Origin: an uncultured Bacilli bacterium
GTDB lineage: Bacteria; Bacillota_I; Bacilli_A; RF39; UBA660
Assembly (NCBI GenBank): GCA_947593275.1
Contig: CANQDN010000088.1
Coordinates: 1 to 5,290 of the forward strand
Direction: 5' to 3'
Length of the DNA: 5,290 nt
The position numbers and the translations under genes are program-made. The notes under the pieces were generated by a model that ran no database searches, was not told where the DNA came from, and saw only the letters and a list, made by a program, of their open reading frames with translations. Positions 4,213 to 5,290 of the stretch are shown here, piece after piece. Each line of letters begins with the position of its first letter. The stretch's first letter is position 1.

Positions 4213-5183
4213 AATTAATATCTTTTGTAATACCTTGTTATAATTCTCAAGATTATATGCATAAAGCAGTAGATTCAATATTAAGTGTTAAAGAAAATAT
4301 AGAGATAATTATTGTAAATGATGGATCTAAAGATGATACACTTAAGATAGCGAGAGATTATGAAAAGAAATATCCGGATATTATTAAAGTAATTGATAAA
4401 GAAAATGGGGGACATGGAAGTGGAGTTAATGCCGGTTTAAAAGTAGCTACTGGGAAGTATTTTAAAGTAGTAGATAGTGATGATTGGGTAGATTCTAAAT
4501 CTTTAAAGAAAGTGATGGATACTTTAAAAAAGATAGATGTAGATTTAATGGTAGTTAATTATGTTTATGAAAAAGAAGGAAAACAAAAGGAAATAAAATA
4601 TGGAAATATTTTACCGGAAAATACGATCTTTACTTGGGATCAAGTAGGTAAATTTGGGGCTAGTAAGTATTTACTTATGCATTCGGTAATTTATAGAACA
4701 AAACTATTAAAAGATATAAAATTACAACTTCCTCTGCATACTTTTTATGTAGATAATATATATGTTTATTATCCTTTAAAATTTGTTAAGACAATATATT
4801 ATTTAAATGTACCTTTTTATCGGTATTTTATTGGGAGAGATGATCAATCAGTTAATGAAAAAATTATGATAGAAAGAATTGATCAACAAATTAAAGTTAA
4901 TAAAATGATGTTAGATTTTTTTGATCCTTTAGAAATATCTAATAAGAATTTAAGAAAGTATTTAATTCATTATTTAGATATTATGTTTGCAGTTTCGACT
5001 ATTTTACTTAAGATATCTAAAACTAAAGAAAATAAGCAAAAAAAAGAAGAATTATGGGATTATTTAAAGAAAGTTAATCCTAAACTTAAAGGTAAGTTGA
5101 TAGTTGCTAATATGAGTAATATGCCTAGTGTGGTTGCTATACCAATATATAGGTTAGTACAGAAGATTTATAAGTTTAATTAG
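4209..5183 (+). CDS. Family 2 glycosyltransferase (GT-A fold)
   Basis: This 324-residue protein starts with the GT2 signature FVIPCYNSQDYMHKAVDSIL (6-25). It continues with IIVNDGSKDDT (34-44), the acceptor-side run ENGGHGSGVNAGL (65-77) and the metal/nucleotide-sugar binding DSDDW (89-93). These enzymes move a sugar from a nucleotide sugar to an acceptor, typically in cell-wall polysaccharide, teichoic acid or glycolipid synthesis at the cytoplasmic face of the membrane. The C-terminal part (about 200-324) has no clear membrane segment but ends in a basic, hydrophobic stretch, AIPIYRLVQKIYKF, that could lie on the membrane. The ATG shares an ATGA with the Nudix stop, and AAGGA (4196-4200) is 8 bases upstream, so the two genes are probably translationally coupled. 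The donor and acceptor are not predictable. Confidence 0.9.
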   Translation: MKLISFVIPCYNSQDYMHKAVDSILSVKENIEIIIVNDGSKDDTLKIARDYEKKYPDIIKVIDKENGGHGSGVNAGLKVATGKYFKVVDSDDWVDSKSLKKVMDTLKKIDVDLMVVNYVYEKEGKQKEIKYGNILPENTIFTWDQVGKFGASKYLLMHSVIYRTKLLKDIKLQLPLHTFYVDNIYVYYPLKFVKTIYYLNVPFYRYFIGRDDQSVNEKIMIERIDQQIKVNKMMLDFFDPLEISNKNLRKYLIHYLDIMFAVSTILLKISKTKENKQKKEELWDYLKKVNPKLKGKLIVANMSNMPSVVAIPIYRLVQKIYKFN

Positions 5184-5190
5184 AGGTATT

Positions 5191-5290
5191 ATGGATAATA
5201 AAAAGTTTAAGATGATTGATGAAGGTTTTAGATGTAGGGTATGTAAAAAAGATGTTTTACCATTAAGTTATACAGCAAGAGATCATTGTC
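5191..5290 (+). CDS. RNHCP-domain protein, N-terminal part (3' end outside window)
   Basis: The frame ATG GAT AAT starts 7 bases after the glycosyltransferase stop and remains open to the window end: 33 codons plus one base. The visible protein MDNKKFKMIDEGFRCRVCKK (1-20), then DVLPLSYTARDHC (21-33), fits the start of RNHCP-domain proteins. These carry a first CxxC pair (Cys 15 and 18 here), a V-x-P-L segment and then an R-N/D-H-C-P motif, and are presumed zinc-binding; their function is unknown. GAGG (5183-5186) is 4 bases before the ATG, a tight but usable ribosome binding site. It is likely the third gene of the Nudix-glycosyltransferase operon. Confidence 0.7.
   Translation, partial: MDNKKFKMIDEGFRCRVCKKDVLPLSYTARDHC

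Overview
The window is very AT-rich (roughly a quarter to 30% G+C by eye) and uses the standard bacterial code: TGG encodes Trp and TGA is a stop. A clostridial-type glutamyl-tRNA synthetase, AGGAGG-like ribosome binding sites, TTG/GTG starts and short T-tailed terminators all point to a low-GC Bacillota (Firmicutes), perhaps a gut-type Clostridia or Bacilli lineage. I cannot place it more closely.

Layout. Bases 1-1694 hold two plus-strand genes. The first is the C-terminal part of glutamyl-tRNA synthetase, whose 5' end lies outside the window; it ends in a terminator that overlaps its stop codon. The second is a SAM-binding protein resembling the DUF3419/BtaA group. Bases about 1695-3560 form a block on the minus strand. 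Read in its own direction (right to left) it holds tRNA-Glu(CUC), a long AT-rich gap, a solitary PemK/MazF-family toxin, a structured terminator-ended RNA element that I do not recognise, and a zinc-ribbon plus single-membrane-pass DUF4352 protein. A bidirectional terminator at 1741-1776 separates this block from the plus-strand gene on its left. Bases 3561-5290 return to the plus strand with a tightly packed operon: a Nudix hydrolase (apparently leaderless mRNA), a family 2 glycosyltransferase overlapping it by 4 bases, and the start of an RNHCP-domain protein cut by the window end.

How it fits together. The plus-strand genes look like ordinary chromosomal genes. The minus-strand block looks accessory: it carries a toxin-family gene, a membrane protein of unknown role and a tRNA, and it is bounded by imperfect copies of a short motif related to the tRNA 3' end.

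The most interesting item is the RNA element at about 2443-2548 (minus). It has a good promoter (TTGATT, 17 bases, TATAAG), four short hairpins, a strong terminator, and what looks like a tandem duplication of a two-hairpin unit with a compensatory base-pair change between the copies. An 11-base inverted repeat encloses it, and one arm overlaps the terminator stem. It could be a small regulatory RNA or a riboswitch-like leader for the DUF4352 gene, which has no clear promoter of its own. It lies directly behind the toxin gene, and one of its C-rich segments is complementary to the toxin's unusual G-rich ribosome binding site. All functional roles for it are inference.
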